DNA of 6,787 bases from Cardiobacterium sp963553325 (lineage in GTDB: Bacteria > Pseudomonadota > Gammaproteobacteria > Cardiobacteriales > Cardiobacteriaceae): positions 1 through 6,787 of the forward strand of contig CAUVOF010000108.1 in the NCBI GenBank assembly GCA_963553325.1. The letters are read 5' to 3'. The notes under the pieces were generated by a model. That model did not search any database. It was not told the DNA's origin and saw only the letters and a program-made list of their open reading frames with translations. Position 1 is the stretch's first letter; each line of letters begins with the position of its first letter. This document shows, in pieces, positions 5,787-6,787 of this stretch. A program made the position numbers and the translations under genes.

Positions 5787-6610
5787 AGCACTACCCCAAT
5801 GACGATGACGACGACACCCCGCGCAACCTGTGGCAGCAATCGCCGCAGTTTCGCGCCTTGACCTACCTCGCCGTACTCGTCGCCCTGCTCTTTCTCTTTG
5901 CCATCGTCTGGCAAGATCAAGTCGTCTCGTATCGCCCGCAAACGAGCCCCGCACCCCATTCGGCACAGCCGCACTTGGTGGTCAGCAATATCCAGCGCGC
6001 CGCGCCGCTGAACACCTTCCCCGTCAGCCCGAGCGGCTGGCGCGACAGCCTCAATCCGGGCGGCAGCATCCCTGAGCGCGGCTTTGATGCCTATTACCTA
6101 AGCACCGTCGCGCTGGAAAAAATCCGCGCTTGGCCGGGCGACCCCGCCCCCGACAAAATCGACCCCAACAGCGAAGCCGTGCGCAACCAAGCATTGGCGC
6201 CGATTGAGGACTACACCAAACTGTGGCGGGAAAACCCAAAAAACCTTATCGCGCGGGAAAACACGCCGGACATCAGCATCCATTACGCCTGGAGTGAATT
6301 CAAAAACATCCCGGCGAACTTCCTTGGCGTTTACTGGACAGGCTGGCTGGACATTGATGCGGCGGGGGAATACGAATTTGTCGCGGCGGAGGGGTATGCG
6401 AGCTTCCGCATCCTGCTCGACCGGCACCAACTGCAAAACTACAGCGACACCAGGAAAATCGCTGATCCGGCTAAAGGGAAGTGGGGTGAGATTAAAGGCG
6501 ACGCTATCCCCAGAGTAAGGCTCGAACCCGGCCGCTACCTGCTCGAAGTCGAATACCTCAACGACTGGCACACCACGGATTTCACGCTCAACATCAATCA
6601 GCTGCAATGA
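5783..6610 (+). CDS. Single-pass membrane protein with PA14-like periplasmic domain (operon gene 5)
   Basis: The product has 275 residues and is the third paralogue. Its extreme N-terminus is acidic (five Asp, 7-11) where genes 3 and 4 are basic, yet residues 14-28 (RNLWQQSPQFRALTY) keep the shared tail pattern. One helix spans about 26-43. The linker is shorter and less Pro-rich than in gene 3. The conserved periplasmic part starts at TFPVS (78), with WRDSLNP (86-92), GFDAYYLS (100-107) and LWRENPKNLIAREN (147-160). The PA14-like barrel (about 178-272) carries an insertion of roughly 15 residues (around 221-242) between the LDRHQL strand and VRLEPGRYLLEVEY. The ATG overlaps the TGA of gene 4 (ATGA), indicating coupling. 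It is last in the operon; copy B of the hairpin repeat begins 18 bases after its stop, and no T-tailed terminator is seen. Confidence 0.88.
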   Translation: MKHYPNDDDDDTPRNLWQQSPQFRALTYLAVLVALLFLFAIVWQDQVVSYRPQTSPAPHSAQPHLVVSNIQRAAPLNTFPVSPSGWRDSLNPGGSIPERGFDAYYLSTVALEKIRAWPGDPAPDKIDPNSEAVRNQALAPIEDYTKLWRENPKNLIARENTPDISIHYAWSEFKNIPANFLGVYWTGWLDIDAAGEYEFVAAEGYASFRILLDRHQLQNYSDTRKIADPAKGKWGEIKGDAIPRVRLEPGRYLLEVEYLNDWHTTDFTLNINQLQ

Positions 6611-6627
6611 GGCGAGGATGGGCGGTT

Positions 6628-6734
6628 TATAACAACCCACCGAAAGCTTCATACTGTGTTGCGTCGCCTCGCCGTACAAATACGTACTGTCTTCGGCGAC
6701 GCGCCTTGTCTGAAACTTTCGGTGTATCGCTATA
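6628..6734. repeat. Correia-like hairpin repeat (MITE-like), copy B
   Basis: This is the second copy of the element at 1142-1247, in the same orientation, with one single-base length difference in the core and a handful of substitutions. The right-hand 27 bases are identical between copies. The left inverted repeat has drifted more (21 of 27 matching its partner, against 23 in copy A). The inner stem (6661-6668 with 6695-6702) is a perfect 8 bp, and two of its base pairs differ from copy A by changes on both sides. Lying right after the operon, transcribed, it could stabilise or process the 3' end of the mRNA. Confidence 0.82.
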
Positions 6735-6744
6735 CGGCGAATTG

Positions 6745-6787
6745 TCAAACCAAGTGCAACACCTCATCAAAATACACCTCATGAGGT
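6745..6787 (-). CDS. C-terminal end of an IS30-family-like transposase, partial
   Basis: On the - strand the window edge enters a frame reading PHEVYFDEVLHLV and then TGA (6745-6747). The pattern T/S-P-x-E-V-x-F...LHL at the very C-terminus is how I remember many IS30-family transposases ending, just after their RPRK-x-L motif, which would lie beyond the window. In that family the stop is commonly close to the terminal inverted repeat; here only about 10 bases separate it from copy B, so the insertion sequence end would abut the repeat. With 13 residues visible the call is tentative. Confidence 0.5.
   Translation of the reverse strand, partial: PHEVYFDEVLHLV

Noticed and set aside
4977..5966. 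329-residue open frame on the - strand opposite genes 4 and 5
   Set aside because: Antisense shadow: no motif, biased composition, and it spans the junction of two well-supported coupled genes.
6776..6787. Perfect palindrome ACCTCATGAGGT and the repeated ACACCTCAT near the right edge
   Set aside because: Explained by recurring codons in the presumed transposase end; too short and edge-placed to call an operator.
1..6787. CRISPR arrays, tRNA or rRNA genes
   Set aside because: No regularly spaced repeats, no cloverleaf and no rRNA-like sequence seen on either strand.

Overview
The window is about 60% G+C, gene-dense and Gram-negative in character: there is a FabZ fragment, one secreted protein with a Sec signal peptide and paired cysteines, and four single-pass proteins with presumed periplasmic domains. 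The FabZ sequence looks gammaproteobacterial to me. The two roughly 106-bp repeats resemble the Correia elements of Neisseria. Together this suggests an oral or upper-respiratory bacterium of the Cardiobacteriaceae or Neisseriaceae type. That placement is inference from recalled family features, not from a search.

Layout. Positions 1-907 hold the 3' part of fabZ and a small cytoplasmic protein resembling DUF2004, both on the + strand. Positions 908-1316 hold no intact gene: a common proteobacterial intergenic repeat doubling as a terminator, a likely C-terminal gene remnant ending at 1139, a Correia-like hairpin repeat (copy A), and a bidirectional terminator. Positions 1317-1943 (- strand) encode a secreted, cysteine-paired protein of DUF6636 type. 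A divergent intergenic region (1944-2119) carries a perfect TATAAT box and leads into a tightly packed five-gene + strand operon (2120-6610). The window closes with a second copy of the repeat (copy B) and, on the - strand, the last codons of what looks like an IS30-family transposase.

The operon is the main point of interest. Its second gene is a membrane-anchored ClpA/ClpB-type AAA+ ATPase with a complete ATPase site and an intact GYVG pore loop, but no N domain, no first ATPase ring and no obvious ClpP-docking tripeptide. The other four genes encode single-pass inner-membrane proteins facing the periplasm. Three of these are paralogues with a PA14-like C-terminal beta domain and a conserved short cytoplasmic tail (W-x-x-S-x-x-[FY]-R). 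Start and stop codons overlap or lie within 5 bases throughout, which implies a stoichiometric complex. I infer an envelope machine in which the cytoplasmic ATPase acts on, or is docked by, the tails of the PA14-like proteins. I do not recognise it as a named system.
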